DNA of 61,718 nucleotides. Source: Phlegmacium glaucopus. Its lineage: Eukaryota > Basidiomycota > Agaricomycetes > Agaricales > Cortinariaceae. The position numbers and the translations under genes are program-made. The stretch is from NCBI GenBank assembly GCA_015039465.1, contig MU129984.1, positions 18,073 through 79,790 of the forward strand, in the 5' to 3' direction. Shown here one piece after another: positions 11,252 to 23,493 of this stretch. Positions within the stretch are counted from its first letter, which is position 1, and every line of letters begins with the position of its first letter. The notes beneath the pieces are model-generated. The model saw nothing but the letters and a program-made list of their open reading frames with translations, searched no databases and had not been told where the DNA came from.

Positions 11252-11655
11252 TGTTACGAACTTTCTTTTCTTTTTCTTTATCTCCACTGAACACATGTCC
11301 GTTCCACCCACATGCACTTTACGCCTTCTTTTCATCTCCACTCTCACATGTTTACCTCTCTTCTTTCATATGTTTCATCTATTTATACATATGCATACCT
11401 TCTTACATGCAGACGTTTCACCTTATACACGACTCTCTTCCTTTCACTATAAATACAGTATTTACGACTCAATGTAACCTTAGCTAATTCTTAAGAATCT
11501 AACTTGGTTACTTCACTCTCAAACTCTCTCAAACTCTTAAGACTCTACTTTGAGAACGACTCTCTTAGTATTCTTCTGAGCTCTTATTACGACAAAACAA
11601 TCTTTATACAACTGTCTAAGGTCAGATATCTTCTGAACTGTTCGAAGTTGTGACA
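11252..11655 (+). repeat. 3' LTR of the gypsy element
   Basis: Near-identical to 3350-3753 with the same TG...CA ends. It ends GAAGTTGTGACA. Confidence 0.9.
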
Positions 11656-12306
11656 TTGGCATCATCACTACACTGGAATCTCAACAAATTCAATAAAATT
11701 CTAAATTGCTAAAGGACCACTAGTTGCAACACAGAGATCAATAACATGTGGAAAGTTACATAAGGGACACAAAGTGGCTCAATCATATAATTTCTTTGTT
11801 TTAAAAAGTTTGCTATCCACTCATATAAATTGCAGTACAATTGTCATGTAATCCAATCACATGATTTTACTGCTACAAAAAAACTTTACTGAAATCTAGG
11901 TTCATGGCCCATCAATAAATACATTAATTACATCATTCTCAAAGCTTGAAGTTGATAAATCACCAGAAACAGCTTATCCCTCATTTTAAATAAGATAAAT
12001 AAGTAAATATCCAATTAATAATATACATATCTACAACTTAGCTAGTTATTTATGATCACATCACATTCTACCCGGATTACTTATAAGCAGTCTAATTTGA
12101 ACCATAAATAACATAATCATAAATTTCCCATAAATGCTTCAGTGAGGCCGGGGTCCTTATAATTACTAACATAAGACTTGTAACTTGAGATGGCATGATG
12201 CTCAGCACTCAGACAACATCTTATTGTATGCATCAATATATAACTGTTCCAACGACATTTCTACTTGTGAGTCCTCGCAGCTGTAGGCCAGGTTTCGCGG
12301 ATATCT
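11656..12306. other. AT-rich intergenic, no gene seen
   Basis: Host flank of the gypsy element running into the 3' side of the permease gene. No ORF, repeat or RNA gene recognised. Confidence 0.5.
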
Positions 12307-14489
12307 TTATAGGGTATATACAAAATCTGGGTGTTGATCTCCTAATTCCATCCAGGCGCTCAACCCTCCATCGTCGCCTTCTTTGCTACCTGCCGCATAC
12401 TGCTCAAGCAGCTTCGCACGTACTCCAGGAAGTTTCTTGAGTTTGTTCCTCCATGACAAGTATGCAATATTAGCTAAACAGCCCATGATTACAAGAATGG
12501 AGCTACTCAAAGTGGATTAGCACAAGTATAGAAAACAAAAATGGTACGGGATGGAGAAGAACAGAGAAACTGAGTGGACGACACTTACAAGATAAGGTTC
12601 ATAGTCGCCACCTTCTTGAAATTTGGTCCTTCCTTAGTCGCAAAACTCCAGATACCCAAAATTCCGCCCTGAAATATAGAAAATGAATAAAGGACAAATA
12701 ATCATAACGGAGAAACATACTGCGTTAAACATAATGTAGCATAACGCGACGCCTGTCGCACGTCGGTAATACGATTCCGAATTATTGGCCATCCAAGCAG
12801 AAACGATTGGGACTACTCCAGCAACTCCTGGAAGCGACAAGTACAGTGACCCATATGACACGAATTTGTCTTCGGAGGCTAGTTAACACGTGATGTAAGG
12901 AAAAGAACGTCAGAATGAAGCAGAGAGTTACTTAGATAAAGAGCAAGACCAGTAACGGCGAGCACGGAGACGATGGCCGCTACAATACCTCTTGATTTAT
13001 GGCGGTCCGACCAGTATGCAGAAATTAAAATCACTAGAGGCACAACCAGCCAATAAGCCTTGAGATATTTTGCCATTATCAAAATAGTCACCAAAGAACC
13101 CAGCCGCAAATGGGCCAACACTCAATAGTTGGGTTTTACCAGGACTGAATCCCAGCTCTTTAACAATACTTGGGAGGAACAATGCGAGGCCGTAAGCCAT
13201 CGTTCCAACCATGAAGGCCATCATTAAGATTATGATGACGTGAGGGGAAGTGACGGATCGCATGACTTCTTTGAGAGTAAATCTTTCGACTAGTTTGAGG
13301 GACGGTCGATCTTTTTCCAAACGCCTCATGATGAGTCTGAAGACACTAGCGTTAAGACGGGCAGGGAAGTGATACATGGACTAGAGAGGCTCACTCTTTC
13401 TGTAATTCCGTTAAAAACTTGGATTCGCTTGGTGTCGAAGGCACAATGAAGAAACCAAGAAGGCCTGCGAGAACCGAAACCAATCCTTCCTATAGGGAAG
13501 CGATTCATAGATACCAGAAGCCTCAACATATTTTTAACATACCAAGATGAAGATCCAGGCCCATCCGGGCCTTCCACCGATGCCATCCATGTTTTCGATT
13601 ACGGCAGCAAGTAACCCAGAAAAAGCACCCGCGAGCTGTGGTGAACATCAGTGCCAAGAAAGATCTGACTGGGCATTTCATAATGTACCGAAGCAGCTGA
13701 GGTAAATAAGGCGATTCTGGATCATCAATGTAAGAGTTGTCAACGCCACAGGGATAATTAGACGCGTACCTGAGGGACAATTCCTTTCGTGTATAAAAAC
13801 TCGACAGATAGAGGACAATTGCTGGGCTCAACGGGCCTTCAAACAGGCCAAGAAAGGCCCTCACAGTGACCAGACCTCCGAACGATGTTACAAATCCTGG
13901 ATCACCAAAAAAATGAAGCCAGACCACAAGATATAACCCCACGAGCTGCTGACCTTGCAATGTGGCCGTGAGACCCCACAAGGTGAGCAACATCGGCAAA
14001 AGCAACCTTGGACCAATCTTTCTGAGAAGCAGGTTGGAAGGGAGCTCGGCAGCGATATATGGCCTAGAGTGTTGTTGAGCCTTCTGTGTGACATTTTTGG
14101 GACGACGTACACGAAAAGAATGGTGAGACAGATCTGATATTGTCTATCAGTCAAATGGAGATCATTTTGGAGGCCAGCAACGCGAGCGTTTCCTGTAATC
14201 AAATAGCTTTATTCAATCGCTCATGCATTGGAGCAACCGAGTGTTTTTCACCAATATTAGATCGATCCTGAAGGATAGTTAGAAGCAGAGATCATATTCG
14301 TGGTCAAATAGAACACACCAAAAAAGCGAAGAGGTAAAACAGGGTTATCACGGGAATGACTGTAAAGTCAAGGATTCGAATTGCTTGTCGCTCGAGCTGT
14401 AGTTCATGTTCTGAGGATGGATCTCCAGTCTTCTCAAGCATCCTTGGTGTCGAAGATGCTTGTGACTCTGAGCAAGGGAGTTCGGCCAT
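12307..14489 (-). CDS. Dal5/allantoate-permease-type MFS transporter (copy A, intact)
   Basis: A multi-exon gene for a proton-coupled anion:cation symporter of the major facilitator superfamily, in the group with yeast Dal5, Vht1 and Tna1, which import allantoate, biotin or nicotinate at the plasma membrane. The substrate cannot be read from sequence. Start at 14489 (MAELPCSESQASSTPRML), stop TAA at 12307. I followed exons through family landmarks: LERQAIRILDFTVIPVITLF, DRSNIGNARVAGLQNDLHL, IAAELPSNLLLRKIGPRLL, FGGLVTVRAFLGLFEGP, FYTRKELSLR, GGRPGWAWIFIL, MRRLEKDRPSLK, LGFSPGKTQLLSVGPF, ISAYWSDR, VSAWMANNSESYYRR and AYLSWRNKLKKLPG, ending HPDFVYTL. All joins between short GT-AG introns stay in frame, so this copy looks functional. 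About 480 residues, normal for the family. A near-identical broken copy lies about 4.56 kb to the right. Confidence 0.88.
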
Positions 14490-16428
14490 CTATTATTGAA
14501 ATCAACAAGGAAGAACTAATGCTGTTTGAAACTGGGTTCTGATGAGCGACCATCCAGGGAGCAGTGGCTGCATATTTAACAAGTCTTCAAAAGTAACGTG
14601 TGGTGATTGAGTACGTCCTTGGTGCCAAACTGATATAGAAAGTTCTGTATTGAAGCCTTCTAACAAGAACTTCAATCCCGAGTCTTCGGTCCATTCCACC
14701 AAAGACTGGACTCCTAAGCGTCAAAGAATTTGCACAACCATATGTATGAGCAACTGTTTGTGATGTTCTTGACTGATGCGGAGGTGCGGATCTGGTGTAA
14801 TCCAATGTTAGCCAGCCACTTAGCACTGTCGTGTGGTGAGAAATGCGTGCTCGTACTATTTTCTGGCAGTGGCACTACGAAGAATATTTGACTCAGGATT
14901 TGGCAGGCTATACGTGATCTGGAAAGGTCACATCGCAACACTCACCAACAACGTTTTGTACAATCGTTGCCATCCGTTGTTCCCGACTGTCGAGGTTCCA
15001 AAACCTCTGGAGCCGGTGGAGTCTGCCATACATAATCGTATTCTTTTTCGCGCTCGCCGAGCCCCTGCATGACGGCAACAAATCACGGGTCCTCATGCCT
15101 CCAGAAACTGATCCGATACGAAAGCATTCGACAATGTTCTTATCGGCATGCACGTAAAGCAAGAGAGGATTACAACTTGCCGGTGGCTCGAGCTTCGATG
15201 TCCAAGTTATTCCAGGAGAGAAACGGTCAAACGCCATACGACTAGCAGCTCGACCTCGCAGAGGTAATCTTCCTCGGACTTGACAGCGCCGTTAATTGCA
15301 GGGACAGGACACGGGGAGATGGTCCCGTTTATGCTATCATTGCTTCTTTACCCAAAGAAGATGGTTATTATTATCCCACCATTGAAGGTCCTTCGGCGAG
15401 ACTAGGTAGTATGTAACCATACTTAATATGCTTTAAGTCAGAAGATTTAAGAAAATAAAGATATCAGCTGTTGCAGTCAACGGGGAAACAATTCCAGGTG
15501 CTGCCAAGGTCAGTTTCGCATTTTCGTACCTCGACTCATATCCTCTACAATGTCTTGATGCAGTGAATACAAGCACCAGGCTATTCTTACCTCGTCCGAG
15601 GTTTCCTCGAAACGCCAGGCATTTCGGGAGTGGCCGTCTTCCAAGGAGACGATGGCCCGCTTCCTTGGCGTGATAATTGATGAGGCTCATTGTGGGGAGG
15701 AGCTGCGTATGCAGACCTAAAGAAATTACGGGCATTTGTGCATTGGGTATAATCAATATTACTTCAGCAACGTTAGGCCCTGTAGCCCTTCAAACGTGCA
15801 CGAGAATGAACTCCGACCTCGAAAATTCATTATGTTGATGGATGCTATATCTTTACCCCCGAGCTGTCATGTGGGCTTTCGTAGGGCTGACGTACATCGC
15901 GATGATGGGAGAAGGATTAGGAGTGACATGAGGTCCACCAAAAATGGCCAAGTCACACTTGTGACCAGGAGACTGTGAATACTCGCCGTTTTGAATCTAT
16001 GCAAGACGCTGTATAAGGAACTCAACGCTTCTAAAAATACCCCATGGTACGTATGGATACCCGTACAATACCACCGTATAACGGTCCAGGTGCGTTACTG
16101 CTGAGCGCTGAGTCGCTGATGATGAGCAAGCGCGGACCCGAAGCCCCAACCAATGAGTCATGACTACGGACATTGCCGACTCTCACAACAATATTCTTCG
16201 GCAGATATGCGAAACTTCTTTGGACTGAGAATATCAAGGTGGGCGTACGACGGCAGTCCTTGGATCGCGAGAAATAAAAGGCTTCTTTTGACCAATGTTA
16301 TTTATGAAGCCTTGCGTCAGACTTACGTCATGTTACAGTTTCGTCCTATACCTTCAAACGAAAGGGCGCACTGTCAACTACACGTTAATAGGCTAGAATC
16401 ACCTGGGCGTGTTCACCTTCTTTTCTGA
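14490..16428. other. spacer between permease copies, no gene assigned
   Basis: 14490-14830 is duplicated at 19085-19410 as part of the permease tandem duplication. The rest has only short frames without family features. At about 16236-16290 there is a promoter-like module (GCGTACGACGGCAGTCCTTGG followed by an AAATAAAAGGCTTCTTTTG-like stretch) also found upstream of other permease copies. Confidence 0.5.
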
Positions 16429-16795
16429 TTTACCCTTCAGGATCGAGCCAATTTTGGTGAAAGGAATGCGTTTGCTTCGAGGTAATATGTATAACTAGAA
16501 TCATTTACGCTCGCGTTGCTGGCCTCCAAAAGGTTCTCCATTTGACTGATAGACAGTATCAAATCTGTATCACGTCCTTTACGTTACGTTGTCACCTCAA
16601 ATCTCAGCAACACCCATATATTGTTTCAGAGCTCCTTTCCAACCTCCTCCAGATCGGTCCAAGGTTGCTCATGCCGTCGTTACTTACTATCTAGGGCATG
16701 GTCACATTGCAAGCGTCAGTAATTCGAGAAGTTATGTCTTGTGATTTCACGTCAACATCCCTTAACTTAACCTACAGGCAATCTGGACTACTCCA
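16429..16795 (+). pseudogene. permease fragment (copy C), exons 2-4 only
   Basis: Plus-strand fragment matching the start of the Dal5-like genes: an intron end and GATCGAGCCAA.TTTGG (DRANFG), then a VAGLQK.LHLTDRQYQIC-like exon at about 16515-16590, an ELLSNLL..IGPRLLMPSLLTI-like exon at about 16625-16700 and a stop. Everything downstream is missing. It is oriented opposite to copies A and B, so it resembles the remnant of a divergent partner like those at 51-61 kb. Confidence 0.75.
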
Positions 16796-16868
16796 CCGTT
16801 TCCAACAACATTTCCACTTGTGAGTTCTTGCAGCCAACCTAACTTGTAGGCCAGGTTTCGCGCAATTT

Positions 16869-18958
16869 TTATAGGGTATATACAAAATCTGGGTGTTGAT
16901 CTCCTAATTCCATCCAAGCGCCCAACCCTCCATCGTTGCCTTCTTTGCTACCTGCTGCATACTGCTCAAGCAGCTTCGCATGTACTCCAGGAAGCTTCTT
17001 GAGTTTGTTCCTCCACGACAAGTATGCAATATTAGCGGAACAACCCACGATTATAAGAATGGAGCTATTCAAAGTGGATTAGCAAAAGTATAGAAAACAA
17101 GAAAGGGACGAGATGAAGAACAGAGGAACTGAGCAGACGACACATACAAGATAAGATTCATAGTCGCCACCTTCCTGAAATTGGGTCCTTCCTTAGTTGC
17201 AAAACTCCAGATACCTAAAATTCCGCCCTGAAATACAGAAAATGAATAAAGGGCAAATAATTATAACGGAGAAACATACTGAGCCAAACATAATGTACCA
17301 TAACGCGACGCTTGTTGCCCGTCGGTAATACAATTCTGAATTATTAGCCATCCAAGCAGAAACGATTGGGGTTACTCCAGAAATCCCTGGATGCGACAAG
17401 TACAGTGACCCATATGACACGAATTTGTCATCAGCGGCTAATTAACACGTGATGTAAGGAAAAGAACGTCAGAATGAAGCAGAGAGTTACTTAGATAAAG
17501 AGCAAGACCGGTAATGGCGAGCAGGGAGACGATGGCCGCTACGATACCTCTTGATCTTCGGCAGTCAGACCAATATGCAGAAATTAAAGTCACTAGAAGA
17601 ACAACCAGTGAATAAGCCTTGAGATATATCGCCATAATCAAAATAGTCACCAAAGAACCCAGCCGCAAATGGGCCAACACTCAATAGTTGGCTTTTACCG
17701 GGACTGAATCCCAGCTCTTTAACAATACTTGGGAGGAACAAGCCGAGGCCGTGGCCCGTCGTTCCAAGCATGAAGGCCATCATTAAGATTATGATGACGT
17801 GAGGGGAAGTGACGGATCGCATGACTTCTTTGAGAGTAAATCTTTCGACTAGTTTGAGGGACGGTCGATCTTTTTCCAAACGCCTCATGATGAGTCTGAA
17901 GACACTAGCGTTAAGACGGGCAGGGAAGTGATACATGGACTAGAGAGGCTCACTCTTTCTGTAATTCCGTTAAAAACTTGGATTCGCTTGGTGTCGAAGG
18001 CACAATGAAGAAACCAAGAAGGCCTGCGAGAACCGAAACCAATCCTTCCTATAGGGAAGGCGATTCATAAATACCAGAAACCTCAACACATCTGAACATA
18101 CCAAGATGAAGATCCAGGCCCATCCGGGCCTTCCACCAATGCCATCCATGTTTTCGATTACAGCAGCAAGTAACCCAGAAAAAGCACCCGCGAGCTGTGG
18201 TGAACATCAGTGCCAAAAGAAATCTGACTGGGCATTTCATAATGTACCGATACAGTTGAGTTAAATAAGGCGATTCTGTATCATCAATGTAAGAGTTGTC
18301 AACGCCACAGAGACAATCAGATGTGTACCTGAGGGACAATTCCTTTCGTGTATAAAAACTCGACAGATAGAGGACAATTGCTGGGCTCAACGGGCCTTCA
18401 AACAGGCCAAGAAAGGCCCTCACAGTGACCAGACCTCCGAACGATGTTACAAATCCTGGATCACCAAATAAATGAAGCCAGACCACAAGATATAACCCCA
18501 GGAGCTACTGACCTTGCAATGTGGCCGTGAGACCCCACAAGGTGAGCAACATCGGCAAAAGCAACCTTGGACCAATCTTTCTGAGAAGCAGGTTGGAAGG
18601 GAGCTCGGCAACGATATATGGCCTAGAGTGTTGTTGAGACTTCTGTATGACATTTTTGGGACGACGTACACGAAAAGAATGGCGAGACAGATCTGATATT
18701 GTCTATCAGTCAAATGGAGATCATTTTGGAGGCCAGCAACACGAGCGTTTCCTGTAATCAAATGACTTTATTCAATCGCTCATGCCTTGGAGCAACCGAG
18801 CGTTTTTCACCAATATTGGATCGGTCCTGAAGGATAATTAGAAGCAGAGATCATATTCGTGGTCAAATAGAACACACCAAAAAAGCGAAGAGGTAAACAG
18901 GGTTATCACGGGAATGACTGTAAAGTCAAGGATTCGAATTGCTTGTCGCTCGAGCTGT

Positions 18959-18996
<38 letters not shown>

Positions 18997-19084
18997 GTTC
19001 ATGTTCTGAGGATGGATCTCCAGTCTTCTCAAGCATCCTTGGTGTCGAAGATGCTTGTGACTCTGAGCAAGGGAGTTCGGCCAT
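16869..19084 (-). pseudogene. Dal5-like MFS permease (copy B, broken tandem duplicate)
   Basis: About 95 percent identical by eye to copy A and in the same orientation. The duplicated block includes promoter sequence and the 3' end. Exon 1 is broken twice. An A32 tract (on the plus strand) flanked by GTAGT on both sides sits at 18957-18998, within the codons just before LQLERQ. One A is also missing in the run near 18895 (GGTAAACAGG against GGTAAAACAGG in copy A), which shifts the frame after VIPVITLF. Later exons are largely preserved, including the unchanged MRRLEKDRPSLK region. An alternative start at 19032 would avoid only the first lesion. Confidence 0.85.
18962..18993. repeat. A32 tract with 5-bp target duplication
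   Basis: Copy A reads GCTGTAGTTCATG. Copy B reads GCTGTAGT, then 32 A, then GTAGTTCATG. The direct repeat GTAGT around a pure poly(A) has the form of a LINE-mediated insertion in which only the tail was copied. Replication slippage would not create the flanking duplication. Confidence 0.7.
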
Positions 19085-20073
19085 CTATCATTGAAATCAA
19101 CAAGGAAGAACTAATGCTGTTTGAAGCTGGGTTCTGATGAGCGACCATCCAGGAGCAGTGGCTGCATTTTAATAAGCCTTCAAAAGTAATGTGTGGTAAT
19201 TGAGTCACGGTACGTCCTTGGTGCCAAACTGAAATGGAAAGTTGTGTAGATTGTAAGCCTTCTGACAAGAACTTCAATCCCGAGCCTTTGGTCTATTCCA
19301 CCAAAGACTGGACTCCTAAGGATCAAGAAATTTGCACAACCACATGTATGAGCAACTGTTCTTGACTGATGCGGAGGTGCGGATCCGGTGTAATCCAACG
19401 TCAACCTGGATCACCATATCACGTGCATGTGACGTTCCGTAACACGCAGCTTCCCAAACAGGCGCTGAGGCAGCCGCCTTCGCATTTACGAGCGGAATTA
19501 GTGTAAGATAGGCAAAAGATAGGTACTAACACCGTATCAAAACGAAGACAACTAAAATACACTACCACAAGTCCGCCCATCCCACATCCTTCACAAGCGC
19601 GACAGGCATGCAACGGCGTCCACGGTATTTGTTGTTCAATGCCCAAGCAGCTTCTTTTCTGGTCAAACCACGCTTGTATGCATCTGTAAATTGGTGTGAA
19701 CACTGTGAAAATCTAGTGAAGTCAAGTAAATAGTCATATTAAATTTGAGGGAGAGAGAATTGAATTAAATACCTGCCAATAGTGAAAATTTCAAGGGATT
19801 CTATCATATTAGACTCAAGATCCTCCTTGATAGAAGGGGGTTCATTGGCTTTATCTCACCTAGTATTTTTGGTATTTCCACTGGCCCATTTACCTAGGTT
19901 TCTGAGGACTCCTAGAGACCTCCTGGGCATGAGTAGTAGCTTCTGAGTCTTCTCAAGTCCGAAAATGCAGTAAAAAATGGTGTATTTCTTGAATAGCATT
20001 CCTACTAGGTCCTAATTCAAAAAATTGGTTGCAGGAGGTTCTCAATACTAGGGTGCCCTGCGAGCCGATAAGA
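19085..20073. other. duplicated permease upstream region, then unassigned sequence
   Basis: 19085-19410 repeats 14490-14830. 19411-20073 has no recognisable gene or repeat. Confidence 0.5.
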
Positions 20074-20078
20074 CAATT

Positions 20079-20658
20079 TGTTAAGTTCGAGAACTCTGTT
20101 CCGGAGTTTCGGACGGAGTAACGGACGGAGTCACGGAACGGAGTCACGGAAAGGATAGGACTTAGCCTCAGCTTATGTGCTGTGCTACCCAGAACCTTCG
20201 TGTCCTAGATTTCGGAGTAAGACGGAGCGGAGCGGAACCGGAAGTTGCAAAGAACTTAGAGGAAGACCAAGAGTGGGAAACTAAGTCGATATTTGAACTG
20301 AGGAAAACATACAAGTTTCGAGTACTTAAATATAAAAGGAATAGCATCCGAAATATAAAATATAAATATAAATGCTGCGTTCTGCTCCCGAAGGTCCTGC
20401 ATTCTTGGGGTGAATAATCCATAGCTGGTGTGCTGACTGATAGTGGGAAAGTGATGACAAAGGAATAGTTGTTATGACGAAGGTGTGGTAAGGTGTTTGG
20501 GATATCGTCGGAAGAGTCGGAGTGATACGGAGAAGTCTTGGAGTCGGACGTAGGAGGAGTAGAGTCGGAGACAAGGGAAAGTACTTGGAACGGAGTACGG
20601 ACTACCGGAAACAACTCCGTCGGAGTCGGACCGGAGTAACGTGTGACAGAATGTAACA
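20079..20658 (+). mobile_element. solo LTR, 580 bp, with target duplication
   Basis: Starts TGTTAAGTTCGAG and ends GAATGTAACA, flanked by CAATT at 20074-20078 and 20659-20663. It is rich in CGGAGT-type repeats. The interior strongly matches 43808-44394, so both belong to one LTR family. The whole element is absent; only the LTR is left. Confidence 0.85.
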
Positions 20659-20663
20659 CAATT

Positions 20664-21020
20664 TCCCCTTTGTGCAAGCGCTATTCACAGTTACTGTGCC
20701 CAAGATATGCGTGATGCCATCAAAGTCTCAATGATTTCATCACAAGTCTCACAAAGTACGTTTGTCCTCAACTCCTCATTCTTTCTGCAAATTATGTGAC
20801 ATTGCCAACCCCCACTACAACGGCAGATATGCGGATGGATCAAAACTTCATTGGACGTGCGTACGATGGTAGTCCTTGGGTCGCCAAAAATAAACGGCTT
20901 CTTTTGCCACAGTGACCAAATTTTGATTGCTGTCACGTAGTAATACCTTTATAAAGCTTTGAAGTCTTGCGTCATGCGTCATTTTGCTACAGCTTACACT
21001 GTTGCAGTATTGTCTTACCT
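20664..21020. other. permease-promoter-like remnant
   Basis: Holds GTGCGTACGATGGTAGTCCTTGG followed by an AAATAAACGGCTTCTTTTG-like stretch at about 20856-20900. This matches modules near 16240, 54093 and 58423 that lie upstream of permease copies. No coding region. Confidence 0.5.
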
Positions 21021-21914
21021 TCATCGTCCTGGAATGTCATGGGTGTTTATCCTGTCTCCATTAGGTAGGGCTATCTGTCCTTCGTTATTCCTTTGACATA
21101 GTCCTTTCTGGATGTATTCCATAGCTTTGGGACATTTGTTTAGGTAATGTGCTGGGTCTGAACAAAATATACAATTGTTGCTTCGAATTTGAGGCCCTGT
21201 CTCAGGGGCTAGCGCATTTGGATGGAGATTAAGGTGTTTCATGACTTCGGAAGCTATCGCGCCTATATTTAGGCTTCCAAAACTTTGCAACATATCGTAC
21301 ATCTCCTTTTTGATTGGTATTGTGGTCGAAATGATTTCTTTTCGGGGTAATTCCATGTAATTACATGTCAAAACGAATAATGCTGCTGAGAAGATTTCTG
21401 CGAGCGTGTAGGGGTCATCGGTATGGTGTCTAGGGTTCTCAGCTCGTAGCTGACTTTGTACCTCGGCTCTGAATGAGGGGTCCATCCCTTGCATAAAATA
21501 TCCACTGATTTCTCTATCAGTTAGCCGTGATTTATTCTTAAGGAATGCGGCAATCATTAGGAATGAGCGTTGATATGCCCCTAGTTCTTCAGCATTCCAG
21601 ATACTTCTTAAAGCTTGATCTTCAACTAAGGTTTTGAGGCTGGCTACGGAGTATTTTCGTTCACCCGTCGATCCAGGGTATAAATCAAATAAGTCTTTTT
21701 TGAAATCAATCCATTTTGACGTTGCCACGGCATCCTGCATCTGCCATAACTCCCTTTCTTCGCTTGGCGCATATCTTATGGTCCATTCAATGGTTTGTTT
21801 TTCATTAATCCCACATGCAGCGGCCAATTGTTCAACTTCATCTAAAAATATTGACAATGATGCCGGTCTGCCGTCGAATTTTGGTGCCGCGTGATGATTC
21901 CACCCTGGCCCCAT
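21021..21914 (-). CDS. Gag-like protein of an LTR retrotransposon
   Basis: A 297-codon open frame. A capsid-like region occupies most of the protein (KFDGRPASLSIFLDEVEQLA near the start, then a helical core with ISGYFMQGMDPSFRAEVQ). Near the C-terminus is one CCHC knuckle, CIFCSDPAHYLNKCP (C-x2-C-x4-H-x4-C), then a short tail. This layout is usual for Gag of Ty3/gypsy elements in mushrooms. It stands alone: no protease, RT or LTRs were seen beside it. The frame itself is uninterrupted. It is either a truncated element or a lone Gag-derived gene; sequence alone cannot tell which. Confidence 0.7.
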   Translation of the reverse strand: MGPGWNHHAAPKFDGRPASLSIFLDEVEQLAAACGINEKQTIEWTIRYAPSEERELWQMQDAVATSKWIDFKKDLFDLYPGSTGERKYSVASLKTLVEDQALRSIWNAEELGAYQRSFLMIAAFLKNKSRLTDREISGYFMQGMDPSFRAEVQSQLRAENPRHHTDDPYTLAEIFSAALFVLTCNYMELPRKEIISTTIPIKKEMYDMLQSFGSLNIGAIASEVMKHLNLHPNALAPETGPQIRSNNCIFCSDPAHYLNKCPKAMEYIQKGLCQRNNEGQIALPNGDRINTHDIPGR

Positions 21915-22059
21915 AATTGATGATGAGATAACTATTGCTCTTTGTTCACAAGATCAATAAGGGATGTAATGCCAGAAATTCGTGGGTAGGAATTTCTTGT
22001 TTGTGCCTAGGGCTTGCCCGGGCTCCTCAATTTTGGATCTCGAGTGACAAATGAGATTG

Positions 22060-22340
22060 GCCCAAAATGGGCGCAATCACACTGATAGCAAAATCACGTG
22101 ATCCAAAGACATCCAGATTTCAATCTGAAGATGCGAGGAAAGCCGGGCAAGTCCTGAGCGTCTGGAGAGCCAGATTGTGGCAAACGGGTGCCGAAATCCA
22201 AGCCAGCTGTACCAACCCAAGTGTAAGCTCAAACCAAGCAGGCTGGGTGAGGCACACGGAGACCAGTCTGGTTCCCCAAACAGAGCGTCACTTGGGAGGT
22301 GACATACTAGTGGTCTGTCTGACCTGTGCGTAGATGGTAT
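22060..22340 (+). repeat. remnant related to the repeat of the tyrosine-recombinase element
   Basis: Shares CACGTGATCCAAAGAC, AGTCCTGAGCGTCTGGA and CAGCTGTACCAA in the same order and spacing as 60560-60690 (and the identical copy at 60020-60147). A diverged copy of the same family. Confidence 0.65.
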
Positions 22341-23493
22341 AGAAACAAATCATAAACCCCAATTTGTGCCACTATTACGGGTTCAGTCCGCTGGTGCATC
22401 AAACCTCACAATACTGAAATTAAATCAGAAGCGTGAAATCCATGTGAATGAGGTAAGGTAAAGGATAAGGTTGAGATTCATCCCAATGAGCTCAAGGAGC
22501 AATTGGACAGGTAGCTACTGTAGATATTCATGTTACAATACTTATATGCTGTGTTGTGTTGTGGACTACAGAATCAAAGGAAAGGTGTCGGCACATGCTC
22601 GCATGATTCCTTCGCATACTGCAATCCTCCCGCATGTACGGCCTAGCATCCCCGAATTGTAATTCGGCCATTGATGGCAACTGGAGACAATTGTAATTTT
22701 TTTGCTAAACACTGTGTTTGTGGTTGCGTTCCTAGTAGTACAAAACTCACTTGTTTGCTAGGCGAATAGCTGAGTGAGCTCGAATATATTATATTTGTAT
22801 ACAAATGAGCAGGCACATTCTGTTTGTGCCTGCCAATAACTAGACTGTTAATGTACAATAAGATGAAATGAAGGGATAAGAAAGGAAGAGCGTGAAATGC
22901 TCTTGAAATTAAGAGTACATTGGTGGTGCCATGTGGAATGCACCAGAAGCCATAGCAAACAAAAGGTTGACAATCATAGGTGTGAAATTGTACATATTAC
23001 AATGAGTGACAACATTTCCATATTGGGCAAGGCCTTATTCCAGGGTTCGATGTAATTTAAATGTTTGCACATCATATTCTCGATACAATCATCGGTGGTG
23101 TGGACTTGGGGCGTGGACAGGAACTACTCCAAGGTTGTCCCCAAGGATATACAGGAGTGACAAATCATTGTAATGTTGGGTTCAGCCAAGGTTGCGGCAA
23201 TTAGGCTTTTTTTTTTTTTTTTTTTTTTTCTTTCCCATTTAAAGTCCTGCAGGGCGATGCCCTATGTCGGTCTGCCTAAACTATGTCACTATCTATATAA
23301 CTATGCCTTGGCTGCCTCTACCTGTACGAACAATGAACTGCCTTCTGAGAAGACTTTAATAGGTAATTAAGGTGTGGGGGTTGTGTAATGTAGGAATTAG
23401 AATTAGAAATAAGGATTAGATATTATGATGTGACTATACGGTTGTGCTGGTGCTGTCGTTGTATGGGTATTGCCTGTGAGATTGTCCGTATTT
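22341..23493. other. no gene seen; T23 tract
   Basis: No coding region recognised. A run of 23 T lies at 23207-23229 and could be the tail of an antisense retroinsertion, but no flanking duplication was found. Confidence 0.45.

Larger units (their letters stand above)
3350..11655 (+). mobile_element. Ty3/gypsy chromovirus-type LTR retrotransposon, decayed
   Basis: Two 404-bp LTRs (3350-3753 and 11252-11655) flank gag, protease, reverse transcriptase, RNase H, integrase, a chromodomain-like tail and a third ORF, in that order. The putative target duplication is imperfect (TGGGC at 3345-3349, TTGGC at 11656-11660). The gene order RT-RH-IN and the chromodomain-like end place it among Ty3/gypsy chromoviruses. 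The copy is dead: gag is interrupted by a 1.8-kb insertion, pol has several stops, and catalytic residues are altered. The LTRs differ at only a handful of sites by eye, whereas the interior carries many stops. Confidence 0.92.

Noticed and set aside
14908..15237. 110-codon minus-strand frame as a gene
   Set aside because: No recognisable family, no splice context, and several overlapping frames of similar length in the same spacer.
23207..23229. Retroinsertion tail (T23)
   Set aside because: No flanking direct repeat or empty-site copy was found, so slippage or another origin cannot be excluded.
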